A stretch of 64,000 nucleotides of DNA from Syntrophus aciditrophicus SB (GCF_000013405.1 NC_007759.1:1365001-1429000), one strand, 5' to 3'; positions 9,295 through 18,819 are shown, numbered from the stretch's first letter. Notes: generated by a model not told the origin, from the sequence alone. Program-made: numbers and translations.

Positions 9295-9615
9295 ATGAGC
9301 GGTGATAAAGTGACAGCCACAGGTGGAACGGGTACGCGCGATGCTGCAATCCGAAATGCTGAAACTCGGCAGAGAAAGTTTGATGAACAAAAGCTTCGGA
9401 AAGCTTGTGCTGATTTTGAATCACTTTTCGTTTATCAACTATTCCGAACGATGAGAAAAACGATTCCTGCCGGAGATCCTACTCTGCGATCGTTCGGTAA
9501 AGATACCTATACAATGATGTTCGATCAGAAAATCGCCGAAGAATTGTCCGGAAAAGGAAAGGGGCTTGGCTTAAAGGCTCTTCTGTATGAGCAACTGAAG
9601 AACCCCGTCAAATGA
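9295..9615 (+). CDS. flgJ: Rod-binding protein, FlgJ N-terminal domain only
   Basis: The product of about 106 residues carries only the rod-binding half of FlgJ (CADFESLFVYQLFRTMRKTI, then DTYTMMFDQKIAEELSGKGK). The muramidase half found in enterobacterial FlgJ is absent, as is common in deltaproteobacteria. A separate SLT-type lytic transglycosylase at 29146 could supply wall cutting. I chose ATG 9295 (AAAGG upstream) over an in-frame TTG at 9280. Confidence 0.88.
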   Translation: MSGDKVTATGGTGTRDAAIRNAETRQRKFDEQKLRKACADFESLFVYQLFRTMRKTIPAGDPTLRSFGKDTYTMMFDQKIAEELSGKGKGLGLKALLYEQLKNPVK

Positions 9616-9706
9616 TGAGTAACGATTGCGTCCATAAGGTATAAGATGTTTTCCTGAGGGAAAGTGTATTATTTTCACTGTAAAGGCAGAGATAACGGAA
9701 ACCAGT

Positions 9707-9733
9707 TAAAGTTTTTTTGAAATTTGCCGATAA
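9707..9733 (+). promoter_or_regulatory. Sigma-28 (FliA) promoter for flgM operon
   Basis: TAAAGTTT at 9707-9714 and GCCGATAA at 9726-9733 are separated by exactly 11 bases. This is an exact match to the textbook FliA consensus. It lies about 36 bp before the flgM start in the 154-bp gap after flgJ, so it should drive flgM, flgN, flgK and flgL. Confidence 0.9.
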
Positions 9734-9769
9734 TCAATGTAACCGAAGAAATTAAAGGAAACATATCTC

Positions 9770-10081
9770 ATGAATATAAATAACACCAAAGGAATTTCGG
9801 CAAAGCAGATTCAACAGTATGAAAAAAATGAGTCTCTCATGATGGGTAAGATGACGCAGGATAATCGATCAGCCATTTCGATTCCTCAGGAAAAGGTTGA
9901 ACTTTCCGATGCCGTGAAAGAAATCCAGCAAATAAAAAACACTGTCGACAATATTCCTGACGTTCGGGACGATAAAGTTACCGCATTAAAGAACCAAATC
10001 GATAATAACACTTATAATGTGAATGCAGAAGAAGTTGCGGAAAAAATGGTTGCAGAATTCTTCCTGGATATTTTGGGGTGA
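9770..10081 (+). CDS. flgM: Anti-sigma-28 factor FlgM
   Basis: The 103-residue protein has the FlgM pattern: a disordered N-terminal half, then EKVELSDAVKEIQQIKNTVD and the C-terminal sigma-binding helices (DDKVTALKNQIDNNTYNVNA, then EEVAEKMVAEFFLDIL). FlgM holds FliA inactive until it is exported through the completed hook. The gene sits directly behind a perfect FliA promoter, giving the known feedback loop. Confidence 0.93.
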   Translation: MNINNTKGISAKQIQQYEKNESLMMGKMTQDNRSAISIPQEKVELSDAVKEIQQIKNTVDNIPDVRDDKVTALKNQIDNNTYNVNAEEVAEKMVAEFFLDILG

Positions 10082-10145
10082 CAGATATCCTGCTTTTGTC
10101 TTATTGCCCTATAGCGATCAGAAACTATACACTTTAGGACTCATC

Positions 10146-10697
10146 TTGAAAACTGAAGACAAATCTTCCTTTTCAGAATATTCAACCAGAGAATTTCGTT
10201 TTCTGGTTGAATACTTATTGAATAATTTGCATAAAGAAATGCATGTTTACGGAGAGTTGTTTGAACTAATCAAAAAGGAAAGGGAAATTATAAGAAAGCC
10301 CTCCATTGAAGCTTTGAATAACAGTAATACCCAAAAAAAGACTTGTTTATTTAAAGCAGCGATTTTACGGCGAAACAGAGAGGAAACGATAAAGAAATTC
10401 AAGAAAATATTATCTTTTGATAGCCGAAATGAACTCACCCTTTCACAGATTGCCAGCTATGCTGAAAAGAATTTTAAACATCAATTGCTGGGCAGTTGCG
10501 AAAAGCTTAGTTCCTTGATTCATTCCATAAAGAATTACAATGAGATGAATAAAAATCTCCTGCAGGATTCTATTTCATGCACGAGATCAACTATATCGTT
10601 CATTCAGCAACTTATATACTCTTCCATTAATTATATGCCATCGGGTGAATTGAACAGGACATTGCCGAACGGGAGATTATTAAACAAGAAAGGGTAG
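10146..10697 (+). CDS. flgN: FlgN-like export chaperone for hook-filament junction proteins
   Basis: The open frame extends upstream into flgM, but a TTG at 10146 preceded by TTTAGGACTC gives a product of about 183 residues that begins MKTEDKSSFSEYSTREFRFL. It continues with the long amphipathic helices typical of FlgN (VEYLLNNLHKEMHVYGELFE, then LIKKEREIIRK). FlgN escorts FlgK and FlgL to the export gate, and flgK begins one base after this gene ends. Sequence similarity is helical and low, so position carries much of the call. Confidence 0.75.
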   Translation: MKTEDKSSFSEYSTREFRFLVEYLLNNLHKEMHVYGELFELIKKEREIIRKPSIEALNNSNTQKKTCLFKAAILRRNREETIKKFKKILSFDSRNELTLSQIASYAEKNFKHQLLGSCEKLSSLIHSIKNYNEMNKNLLQDSISCTRSTISFIQQLIYSSINYMPSGELNRTLPNGRLLNKKG

Positions 10698-10698
10698 G

Positions 10699-12090
10699 AT
10701 GATGTCTATTATTGGAATTCTGGATACAACTAAACTTGCATTGTCAAGTTTTCAGGCGGCGATTGATATTACCGGTTCCAACATCTCGAATGTCAACACG
10801 CCCGGTTATTCACGGCAACGACCAGTGTTCAGTTCAGTGGGTTCAATTGATGTGAGAGCTGCAAAAATCAAGGTCGGTGTCGAAGTCAGTGATGTGGAAA
10901 GAATCTATAATAATTTTTTACGTGATCAGATTAACGAACGGTCCTCTGTCACTGGTTATTATGAAGCGCTTTCCACAAGTCTTGAAAGTGTGGAGATCAT
11001 CTTTGATGAAACCAGCGGCAGCGGCATCAATGGTTTGTTGAATCAATTCTGGAATGCTTGGTCTGATGTTTCAAACAATCCTGAAGGACAGGTGGAAAGA
11101 GATGCTTTGATTTCATCTGCTGAAAGTCTTTGTGCATCAATCAATGATTATGGCAATGCTCTGGAATCTGTCAGGGAAGATGCGGAAAACAATATCCAGG
11201 AGACAGTCGTCGAGATCAATAATCTCATTTCCAGTATCGCAGATGTCAATCGAAAAATCCGGGAGGCAGGTTCGGAACAGGGGAACAGCAATATTCTTCA
11301 GGATAAGCGGGATGAATATTTGAAGGAACTGTGTTCGACAATTAATGCCAATTATTTTATCGATTCGTCAGGCGCTTTGAATGTTTTTTTACCAAACGGC
11401 GAGCCTCTGGTTGAAAAAGAATTCAGTTGGCAGCTTCGACTGTCTTCGGAAACAAGCGAAACAAACCCACCTTATCATCACATTACCAAAGTCGGTTCAA
11501 GCGACAGCCTCGATGAGGTCATAACCGGAGGGAAAATCGGTGCATTGCTGGATGTCAGGGATATGATTGTGAAGAATTATCAGGATAATCTGGATTCATT
11601 TGCTGCCGGTCTGGTGACTCAGATCAACGATCAACATCATCAGGGTTATGACCAGTATAAAAATATAGGCAGTGATTTTTTCGATCCCACAGCTACTGAT
11701 TCCAAATCAATGAGAGTGAATTCCGAGTTGGCCGCAGATTTGAAGAAAATAGCCGCTTCATCTTCCATCCTTGGTGATGGGGCAAACGCGGTGCAAATCT
11801 CCGCCTTGAAGGATAACGAGGCGGCCATGAATGGAATATTTACCTTTAATAACTATGTGGCTTCACTTATTGGAAAAATTGGGCAGGATGTCGCCGATGC
11901 AAAAACAAATGTGGAACATCAAAATATTGTGATGAGTCAACTGGACCGTCAGAGAGAGGGCATTTCCGGCGTATCGATCGACGAAGAAATGATGAAACTG
12001 ATTCAATACCAGATGGGTTACAATGCAGCCGGACGGCTCTGTTCCATTATAAATGAGATGCTGGATACGTTAATCAATCTGGGAAGATAA
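10699..12090 (+). CDS. flgK: Flagellar hook-associated protein 1 FlgK
   Basis: The 463-residue product starts with the FlgK signature (LALSSFQAAIDITGSNISNV, NTPGYSRQRP). It has the SGINGLLNQFWNAWSDVSNN motif and ends with a helix of the hook/filament family (SIDEEMMKLIQYQMGYNAAG). FlgK is the first junction protein between hook and filament. Either of two adjacent ATG codons (10699 or 10702) may be used. It is followed 49 bp later by flgL. Confidence 0.96.
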   Translation: MMSIIGILDTTKLALSSFQAAIDITGSNISNVNTPGYSRQRPVFSSVGSIDVRAAKIKVGVEVSDVERIYNNFLRDQINERSSVTGYYEALSTSLESVEIIFDETSGSGINGLLNQFWNAWSDVSNNPEGQVERDALISSAESLCASINDYGNALESVREDAENNIQETVVEINNLISSIADVNRKIREAGSEQGNSNILQDKRDEYLKELCSTINANYFIDSSGALNVFLPNGEPLVEKEFSWQLRLSSETSETNPPYHHITKVGSSDSLDEVITGGKIGALLDVRDMIVKNYQDNLDSFAAGLVTQINDQHHQGYDQYKNIGSDFFDPTATDSKSMRVNSELAADLKKIAASSSILGDGANAVQISALKDNEAAMNGIFTFNNYVASLIGKIGQDVADAKTNVEHQNIVMSQLDRQREGISGVSIDEEMMKLIQYQMGYNAAGRLCSIINEMLDTLINLGR

Positions 12091-12139
12091 ATTGAAGATT
12101 ATAATTACTTGAGCTGATAGTTGATGAAGAGGTGTGCTT

Positions 12140-13345
12140 ATGGTTGTGCGGGTCACAGAAAACATGAAATATAATTCCATAATTGGAAATATCTTTACTG
12201 TTCAGAATGGATATAACTGTATTATGGAAAAAATGTCTTCACAAAAGTCGATTAACAGAACATCGGATAATCCTATGGGTATGACTCGCATTTTTGATTT
12301 TCGGAAAACAAAGTCTTTTATAGAGCAATACAATCGAAATATCGATTCTGCAGATGCGTGGCTTTCATCGTCGGAATCCAAACTTTCCGCGGCTGGCGAC
12401 CTGATATCCAAAGCAAGAGAAATAGCCGTGCGTGAGGCATCTTCCACCGCCACCGAAACCAGCAGAAAACTATCAGCAGAAAACATTCAATCCCTTATTG
12501 ATGAAATGCTTAGCCTTGCCAATTCAACCCTGAATGGGAGGTATCTCTTTTCCGGTTCTGCGACGGATACGCCTCCTTTTTCAGCTTCCGAATTGCCGGC
12601 AAGGATTGAAGCCGCCGGGGGGGCGGAAGGAAATGAATTCCAGGGCACTGTTGAGTCTCAGGGGCACTTTACAGGGACATCGAACAAGACATTTGCTGTC
12701 AGGATTGACGAAGGTGGTCCTCTGGCTGAAGTTGAATACAGCATTTCTCTGGATGGCGGGAAATCATGGTGTGCCGGTAAAGACGATCTGAGTGCTGGAA
12801 CCGTCGAACTGGGTGACGGTGTTCAGATGGCGTTTGATGATGATGGGGGGGCCAAGCCTTTGTCGAACGGAGACCTGTTTTATGTCAAATCCTATGCCGC
12901 TGGTTATTACTGTGGAAATAACGAAAAGTTGTCTGTCGATGTTCAAAGGGATTCACCGGTAACATACAACTTGACCGGTCAGGAAGTGTTTACTGGAGTG
13001 GGCAGCGATGGAGTTGATATTTTCAAGTGCCTTGCCGATTTGAAGAAAGCCATGCAGAACAGTGATCAGCAGAGCATACAGGCTCAAATCGGAAATCTTG
13101 AAAAAGCTCAGAATCAGATTACGTTAAATGTGTCGAAATGCGGTACCCGGCAAAATCGTCTGGAAATCGCCGAAAGCAATCTGGCCGATCTTGAACTTAA
13201 AGTAACGGAACTGATGTCGAATATCGAAGACGCAGACTTAACCCAACTCGTGACCCAGTTTACCATGAAAGAAGTCTCCCTGAAGGCTTGCTATGCCATC
13301 GCTTCAGAGATCGGTAATACCTCAGTTCTGGATTTCCTCAAGTAG
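12140..13345 (+). CDS. flgL: Flagellar hook-associated protein 3 FlgL
   Basis: I start at ATG 12140, seven bases after AGAGGTG; the GTG at 12146 would give the familiar MRVT start. The N-terminal helix includes MSSQKSINRTSDNPMGMTRI and the body LANSTLNGRYLFSGSATDTP, both typical of FlgL. The C-terminal helix is flagellin-like (LMSNIEDADLTQLVTQFTMK). At 403 residues it is larger than enterobacterial FlgL because of a central domain. It forms the second hook-filament junction layer. Confidence 0.94.
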   Translation: MVVRVTENMKYNSIIGNIFTVQNGYNCIMEKMSSQKSINRTSDNPMGMTRIFDFRKTKSFIEQYNRNIDSADAWLSSSESKLSAAGDLISKAREIAVREASSTATETSRKLSAENIQSLIDEMLSLANSTLNGRYLFSGSATDTPPFSASELPARIEAAGGAEGNEFQGTVESQGHFTGTSNKTFAVRIDEGGPLAEVEYSISLDGGKSWCAGKDDLSAGTVELGDGVQMAFDDDGGAKPLSNGDLFYVKSYAAGYYCGNNEKLSVDVQRDSPVTYNLTGQEVFTGVGSDGVDIFKCLADLKKAMQNSDQQSIQAQIGNLEKAQNQITLNVSKCGTRQNRLEIAESNLADLELKVTELMSNIEDADLTQLVTQFTMKEVSLKACYAIASEIGNTSVLDFLK

Positions 13346-13360
13346 AAAAAAGGTTTTTTA

Positions 13361-13600
13361 ATGCTCATCCTGACAAGGAAGTTGGGAGAATCCATCGTAA
13401 TAGGCGATCAGATACAAATTACCCTTCTGGATATTAAAGGAAAACATGTCCGTATCGGTGTCAATGCGCCTAAAGGCATTGCCGTCCATCGTGGTGAAGT
13501 ATATGAAATGATACAGGATGAAAACAAAAAGGCCTTTGAATCCGACGTTAAAAACAGTGAGATGCTGTCCGCTCTATGGGCGCAAGTGAAGATATTATAG
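13361..13600 (+). CDS. csrA: Carbon storage regulator CsrA
   Basis: [20 protein letters not shown] and [20 protein letters not shown] are the defining CsrA sequences, including the RNA-binding N-terminal strand and the conserved R/GVxAPxxIxVHR segment. The 79-residue product has a slightly extended tail. CsrA binds GGA motifs in mRNA leaders. Its place between flgL and fliW is the arrangement in which CsrA represses flagellin translation and FliW relieves this. Confidence 0.97.
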   Translation: MLILTRKLGESIVIGDQIQITLLDIKGKHVRIGVNAPKGIAVHRGEVYEMIQDENKKAFESDVKNSEMLSALWAQVKIL

Positions 13601-13624
13601 AAGAAAACTGACGAGGTGTGATCT

Positions 13625-14101
13625 GTGAAAATATCAACCACCAGATTTGGAATGATCGAGATCAGTGAGTCGGACATTATTTTGATGAGAAGAGGAATAT
13701 TAGGATTTGAGGAGTCAAAAAAATATGCGCTTCTTTATCAGGATGTTAAAAATCCTTTTTTGTGGTTTCAGTCGCTTGATGACGGAGCTACAGCTTTTGT
13801 AGTAATCGATCCGTTTTTACTGCAGCCTTACTATCAACCCGAATTAAATGACGATACGCTGGAAAAACTTGAAATCGACAATCCAGAAGATGTTGCCCTT
13901 ATGGTTATTGTTTCTATTCGTTCGAACCCCGTTCTCCTTACGGCAAACTTGAGAGCTCCCATTGTGATCAACGCGGCTAAAAAAAAGGCCTGCCAGGTTG
14001 TCCTTGAAGACAGTCGTTTCCCGATCCGCTATGATATTCTGAAAAACCGGGAATTCCTACTGGGTGGACATTGTTATGAGATTTCCGCGACTGCCCCTTA
14101 A
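13625..14101 (+). CDS. fliW: Flagellar assembly factor FliW
   Basis: The 158-residue product starts at GTG 13625 after GAGGTGTG. It shows the FliW pattern: an N-terminal ISTTRFGMIEISESDIILMR, a central GILGFEESKKYALL and PFLWFQSLDDGATAFVVIDP, and a C-terminal LTANLRAPIVINAAKKKACQ. FliW binds both CsrA and flagellin, coupling filament assembly to flagellin translation. It is the last + strand gene of the cluster and faces flaG, which is on the other strand. Confidence 0.95.
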   Translation: MKISTTRFGMIEISESDIILMRRGILGFEESKKYALLYQDVKNPFLWFQSLDDGATAFVVIDPFLLQPYYQPELNDDTLEKLEIDNPEDVALMVIVSIRSNPVLLTANLRAPIVINAAKKKACQVVLEDSRFPIRYDILKNREFLLGGHCYEISATAP

Positions 14102-14124
14102 AAAGTTCTGATTGAACAGGTCAG

Positions 14125-14514
14125 TCAGGCTTCTTCATTAAAAAGTATTCCCACCAGCTCATTCATTTTTTCATAAAGCTTTTGTGTGGCTTCTGGAGGA
14201 ATTTTACGAATAACTTTCCCGGATAATTTCTCTTTCACTACAATCGCGATTCTTTCGTCTTCTTCTCCGTAGGTGCAAAAATCCAGACTGATGCCAAGCT
14301 GATCTATTTTCTCCTGAATCTTGGAAATTAAATCCTTTGTAAGTTCAGAGTTCTGCATTGAATTGTTCTGACTTTTTTCAGAAAACATATTGCCTGAGAC
14401 AGCAGGCGTTGTGCCCGGTTGACCAACGTCGGGAACTTTTTCTGAATACGTTACGGATGATGAAAAATTATTGGCAACAAGTAATCTATCCTGCTCAATG
14501 GATTGAATATTCAT
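14125..14514 (-). CDS. flaG: FlaG-family flagellar protein
   Basis: The C-terminal half has the FlaG pattern (ISKIQEKIDQLGISLDFCTY-like, then VVKEKLSGKVIRKIPPEATQ and KLYEKMNELVGILFNEEA). The N-terminal third is low-complexity. I start at ATG 14514 (AGGGACAAGATC upstream); an in-frame ATG at 14529 adds five residues. FlaG family members affect filament length or assembly. It is the last gene of the - strand fliD-fliS-fliT unit. Confidence 0.82.
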   Translation of the reverse strand: MNIQSIEQDRLLVANNFSSSVTYSEKVPDVGQPGTTPAVSGNMFSEKSQNNSMQNSELTKDLISKIQEKIDQLGISLDFCTYGEEDERIAIVVKEKLSGKVIRKIPPEATQKLYEKMNELVGILFNEEA

Positions 14515-14561
14515 GATCTTGTCCCTCATCTCATAAATATGATTGGAAATTTTTTGTTACT

Positions 14562-14966
14562 TTAAATTTTAATATTGAGAAAGTTGGCTTGACCTGTCGT
14601 TTTGCGCTCCTGCTGGATAGTAAGAATCTGCTGTTGAACGGCATTTTTTGATTGATTGAATTTTCCAAGCATCTCCTCATTAATAATCAAAATCTGATTG
14701 ACTATTGTATCGATTTCGTCACGAAGGTCATCGGCTTTTGCTAACGTCATTCGGCAATTTACCGAATGACGATCAGATCGATCCACTTGAGATAGAACCC
14801 GGCCAAGCGCATCGATATCGCCCATTAGAACCTGGCGCTCATTCATTAAATTGTCTATTTTAGCCAGGTCCATCTTATCGGCGGCTTTTCGCAGTTGCTG
14901 GGTTAAAATCAATAATCGTTGCATCTTCTGTCGCTTTTGAATTAATCCTTCGCTGTAGGAATCCAT
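14562..14966 (-). CDS. FliT-like flagellar chaperone
   Basis: The 134-residue helical protein starts immediately at the fliS stop (TAAATG overlap) and is therefore translationally coupled. It consists of long amphipathic helices (LIQKRQKMQRLLILTQQLRK, then MTLAKADDLRDEIDTIVNQI) with a Q-rich tail, as in FliT/FlgN-type chaperones. FliT escorts the cap protein FliD, encoded upstream in the same transcript. The family call is based on helix pattern and gene order. Confidence 0.6.
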   Translation of the reverse strand: MDSYSEGLIQKRQKMQRLLILTQQLRKAADKMDLAKIDNLMNERQVLMGDIDALGRVLSQVDRSDRHSVNCRMTLAKADDLRDEIDTIVNQILIINEEMLGKFNQSKNAVQQQILTIQQERKTTGQANFLNIKI

Positions 14967-15440
14967 TTAGACGCTCCAGGTTCGGAGATAAGTGGAATTT
15001 TGTTGACGTGATTCCCCATTCAAAGTGGCATTGAGAATCGGGGTTGAGGATTGCAGCGGTCTTTGTCCGTTAGCGGAAATTTCTTTCCAAGCCGAATTTA
15101 ACTCTTCCAGCATCCATATGATTTCATCAAGACTGCTTAAATCCCGATTAATATCGGCTCCAACAATTTGCTTAGACATGTATTTGTATAGCATATCCAA
15201 GTTTCTGGCTATTTCTCCACCTTTTTCAAAATTCAACGCCATGTTCAGCTCAGAAATGATATCCTGTGCCTTCTGAATGGCCTTAGCTTTAGCTTCGTAT
15301 TGGCCGTTTTGATAATATTCTTTTGCGCTTTTCAGCCTTTCTATGGCTTTTTCATAACACATGATAATCAGTTTTACGGGATCAGCGGTTAAATAATTGG
15401 TCTGTTTATATGCCACTGCCCCATAAGATTGTGACCGCAT
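14967..15440 (-). CDS. fliS: Flagellin export chaperone FliS
   Basis: I start at ATG 15440, which has TAGGAGGGCTGAAACC before it; an upstream ATG gives an atypical 17-residue extension. The product has the FliS signatures YGAVAYKQTNYLTADPVKLI, IMCYEKAIERLKSAKEYYQN and LNFEKGGEIARNLDMLYKYM. FliS caps the C-terminus of flagellin before export. The gene lies between fliD and the fliT-like gene. Confidence 0.95.
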   Translation of the reverse strand: MRSQSYGAVAYKQTNYLTADPVKLIIMCYEKAIERLKSAKEYYQNGQYEAKAKAIQKAQDIISELNMALNFEKGGEIARNLDMLYKYMSKQIVGADINRDLSSLDEIIWMLEELNSAWKEISANGQRPLQSSTPILNATLNGESRQQNSTYLRTWSV

Positions 15441-15532
15441 GGTTTCAGCCCTCCTATTTAATAAATGTTGACGTGAACAAAACTCTTCCATACAAAAATT
15501 CGTAATGTTTATGTATTTTCATTTTATTAATT

Positions 15533-18500
15533 TTAACGCCATCCACTTTCGGCTGCGCTGAGCTGACCCAATAACCAATTGCTTTGGTTCTGGAACTTAC
15601 TGATCAGAGCTTCCATGGCAACAAAGCGGTTAATCATGGTTTCCTGCTTGCGCTCAAGCACTTTTCCTATTTCTTCGATTTGTGTTGTGTAATCACTGAT
15701 CGTGTTCTGCAGGGATTTCTGTTTGTAAGAGACATAACCATCTATCGAATCGGTGATATTGTATAACGTTCGGTTAAACGCTTCCGCCAATCCCAATGTG
15801 AGTTTTACCGTTCCTATCTCCCCCGTACTCGACCCTGTGTATTTAATGACGAGTCCGACATCGCTTTCTCCGTCATCTCCTGTCAAGGTCTGGCCGGAAC
15901 CTGTTGCGGCTTCGCCATTTATTGTACCTGATACATCCAGGCCGTTATCAACGGTTTGAGCTCCGGTCCATAAAAGGTCTGCTGTTTCAGAAATTGTAAA
16001 ACAGGACTGACTTCCGTAAGAATTATGCGTCAGTACTAAATGATTGGAAGAATCCATTGAAGCGGTTATGTTTATGACATAACGTCCCTGCTGTCCACCG
16101 GAATTGCTTGTGTCGACCGATCCGAAGGAAAGGCTGTGAGCCTGGCTGCAATCAAAAGAGACAGCCAACTGACTGTTTCCGGTCGTCTTGTCTGTAATTT
16201 TTAACGCTCCAGAGCTGTCAATTGAAGCGGTAACGTTATTGCTGAAAGCTTGTTCGAGCGCATTCAGAAAATCCTGGACTGTATCCTGACTGACATCGGA
16301 TATGGAATAACTTCCGGAAACTGAGGCGCCGGAGCGAGATGTGCCGGAGAAGGATATGACGTCACCATTGGCGAGATTAGCGGAAGATCCTGAGCTATCG
16401 TATATGCTGTTCCAATTTGTCGATGCTGTGATTAATGTCGTTTTAGCGGCATCGGCATAAAATACTTCCGATCCTGCCAAAGTCTGTGTGTAAACTTCAT
16501 CCAGTTCTGAATTGACGGCGTTGACAATGTCCGACAATGTCATCGAGCTGGTCATGACAATTGAAGCGGTTTTCCCCCCTTCCGTGATGGTCAGTGTTTC
16601 GTCGCTGCCAAGTATAGCCGCGACTGCGCTATTCGAAGTCGATGAACTCTGTGTCGCCGCCTGGGTTATATTAATACTGTAATTCCCGGATTCCGTATCT
16701 TTTGAACAGCCGATATACTGCAAGTTTCCGTTGCTGGTCGTTCCATTGGCGCAAAAAAGATTCCGTATATCGTTAAAATTGGTTTGAAGGTAGCCCTTCA
16801 GTACGTCGGTATCGACACACAGGTTTCCCTCGTTGTCAAGATTAATGCCCGCGAGTCCAAGGGTGGCAAATTCAGAGGAAACACCCCATACGCTCTCAAT
16901 GATCAATGAAGAAACATCCATTTTAACGGAAGAAAGTGTCCCGTCGCCAAAAAGAATGCCCCCGGTTTCCTTTGATTGGTTATCATAGGATTGCTGCTGA
17001 TAAATATAGGATGCTACCGCATTATAGCTTGAGACGAAGGCATTGATTTTTTCCATGGTCCCGTCGATGTCCTGGCCGACATCCAATGTCACTGTGGTGG
17101 CTTCGTCCGCTTTCAACAAATTTATTGTCACCCCGGCGATAACATCATCAATCGAATTGTCGGAACTGGTCACGGTTACACCATCGATTTCAATGGAAGC
17201 GTCCGCACCAGCGACAAGTTGACGCTTCATTAAAGTGCCGGCTGCGCCGAAGGTTCCAAAGTTCAGGGTGCCGTCGGCAACCGTGCTGGTTAAAGTAACG
17301 TTGAGGAAACTTTCACCCGTTGTGTTATCCACAATCTGAATGTTCCCTGTTCCAGTAATCGTTGCCGTCACATCACCTGCAGAAGCGCTGTATGCCGATT
17401 CAATGGCATCAAGCAAGTCCTGCACAGTGCTGTCGGCGGAAATATTAAATGTTCCGTTTACATCTCCAGCGGCTATGTTTTTACCAGTAAAATCGATATG
17501 ATCTCCAGCCGTGTATGCCAAGTAGCCGTCAATGTCACATAACTTTATAGTGGTCGATATAGCCATACCGCTGGAGGTCATTTCCTCGGAACCGCTGATG
17601 CCCAGGACATCACCAACGCCACTCTTAATTAATCCGAGAGCTTGAAAAATATTATTCTGATCGGAAAATGGACTCGTAGAATTAATCCCGTCGATCTGAA
17701 GTCTGTAGTAAGTGGTTCCGTCAATTTTTTCGAAAATCACGGAAGCGGAAATGTTGGCGGCTCCTTTATTATTATTTATCGCGACACAGATATCATTCAG
17801 GTCATTGGTTGCCAGGTTAATGCTTATCTCGTTTGAATTATCTCCATTGGCATCCTTGATAATAAGAGAAGTGCCCGATTCTCCGGCATTCAGTCCAAGC
17901 AGGTCCGCAATAGCCAGATTCGTACTTGTGAACCGGTCGCTTTGAGCCCCACCGGTAATGCTATTCTTTATGACTTGAGATAAGGCTGATTTTTCAGTAA
18001 ACCCCAGATTTCCCAGTATATCATTGCCTGAAGCGTTCAGCAGAGAGATGCCTGCCGCTCCTGTCGCTTTGCTTGTCAGAGTCAGCCGATAGCCGGCCAC
18101 GCCATAATTGACAATGCTTGCCGTAACGCCTGTAGCATTGTTTCCCGAGTTAAGATTATTTATCTTATCCCGGATATCGACAAGATCATCGGATTCCGAA
18201 ATAGTGACAGCCCGTCCGTTGATCAGGATGTTGCCCGAATAGGATGATCCCATTGAATCCGTGATGCTCGAAAAATAACGGGAGGCCAGTTTTTCCGCCG
18301 TCGCTTTATTTTTGACAATGATATTATAGGTTCCTGGTGAAGCTGATGATGAGGTCGTAACAGATAAGAGATCAGCGGCTTTTACCGTACTGCTGTCGGT
18401 TGTCATACTGGTAGAGAATATGGAGAAGTCATCATAATCTTTAAGATTTTCTGCGCTGGTTCTCAATGCCAGCAATTTGGCGTTAAAAGATTGCCATTCT

Positions 18501-18640
18501 GTCAGTTTATTAGAGGCTTCTGTTTTCTTACTGGTTATCCGGTCAACCCCCCTGTGTTCTATTTTCATAAACTGGTCGATCATACTCCGCCAGTCAAAAC
18601 CGCTCGCCAGTCCGGAAATCAGATTCGTGCTCGATGACAT
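15533..18640 (-). CDS. fliD: Flagellar filament cap protein FliD, unusually long
   Basis: The N-terminus (LISGLASGFDWRSMIDQFMK, then IEHRGVDRITSKK) and C-terminus (QIEEIGKVLERKQETMINRF, then VAMEALISKFQNQSNWLLGQ) are classic FliD coiled-coil ends. The 1035 residues are about twice the usual length. The centre is Ser/Thr/Gly/Asp-rich and contains repeated flagellin-IN-type modules, for example VTATITGTGNIQIVDNTTGE and VTASIDSSGALKITDKTTGN, which look like internal duplicates. FliD forms the cap under which flagellin folds. A sigma-28-like promoter precedes it. Confidence 0.93.
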   Translation of the reverse strand: MSSSTNLISGLASGFDWRSMIDQFMKIEHRGVDRITSKKTEASNKLTEWQSFNAKLLALRTSAENLKDYDDFSIFSTSMTTDSSTVKAADLLSVTTSSSASPGTYNIIVKNKATAEKLASRYFSSITDSMGSSYSGNILINGRAVTISESDDLVDIRDKINNLNSGNNATGVTASIVNYGVAGYRLTLTSKATGAAGISLLNASGNDILGNLGFTEKSALSQVIKNSITGGAQSDRFTSTNLAIADLLGLNAGESGTSLIIKDANGDNSNEISINLATNDLNDICVAINNNKGAANISASVIFEKIDGTTYYRLQIDGINSTSPFSDQNNIFQALGLIKSGVGDVLGISGSEEMTSSGMAISTTIKLCDIDGYLAYTAGDHIDFTGKNIAAGDVNGTFNISADSTVQDLLDAIESAYSASAGDVTATITGTGNIQIVDNTTGESFLNVTLTSTVADGTLNFGTFGAAGTLMKRQLVAGADASIEIDGVTVTSSDNSIDDVIAGVTINLLKADEATTVTLDVGQDIDGTMEKINAFVSSYNAVASYIYQQQSYDNQSKETGGILFGDGTLSSVKMDVSSLIIESVWGVSSEFATLGLAGINLDNEGNLCVDTDVLKGYLQTNFNDIRNLFCANGTTSNGNLQYIGCSKDTESGNYSINITQAATQSSSTSNSAVAAILGSDETLTITEGGKTASIVMTSSMTLSDIVNAVNSELDEVYTQTLAGSEVFYADAAKTTLITASTNWNSIYDSSGSSANLANGDVISFSGTSRSGASVSGSYSISDVSQDTVQDFLNALEQAFSNNVTASIDSSGALKITDKTTGNSQLAVSFDCSQAHSLSFGSVDTSNSGGQQGRYVINITASMDSSNHLVLTHNSYGSQSCFTISETADLLWTGAQTVDNGLDVSGTINGEAATGSGQTLTGDDGESDVGLVIKYTGSSTGEIGTVKLTLGLAEAFNRTLYNITDSIDGYVSYKQKSLQNTISDYTTQIEEIGKVLERKQETMINRFVAMEALISKFQNQSNWLLGQLSAAESGWR

Positions 18641-18683
18641 GTTGGTCCTTTCCAGAAAAATCCTTCGAAATGATTTATTATAA

Positions 18684-18711
18684 ATATCGGGTCGATTCTT
18701 CTAAAACTTTA
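18684..18711 (-). promoter_or_regulatory. Sigma-28-like promoter for fliD-fliS-fliT-flaG
   Basis: Read on the - strand, TAAAGTTT (18711-18704) is followed after 12 bases by CCCGATAT (18691-18684). The -35 half is perfect and the -10 half matches six of eight consensus bases, with a spacer one base longer than at flgM. It lies 44 bp before the fliD start. Confidence 0.7.
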
Positions 18712-18766
18712 AGAAACTTTTTAATTACCTCTGATTTTCCTTGGGTGTTGAATGATTACAGTTAAA

Positions 18767-18793
18767 AGACCCCGCACAGAAGATGCGGGGTCT
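18767..18793 (-). terminator. Rho-independent terminator of fliC
   Basis: A perfect 10-bp inverted repeat, AGACCCCGCA and TGCGGGGTCT with a 7-base loop, lies 26 bp after the fliC stop. On the - strand it is followed by TTTT. It should end the flagellin transcript and separate it from the fliD promoter just beyond. Confidence 0.9.
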
Positions 18794-18819
18794 TGAAATG
18801 TTAGAGTTTATTAGCGCTT

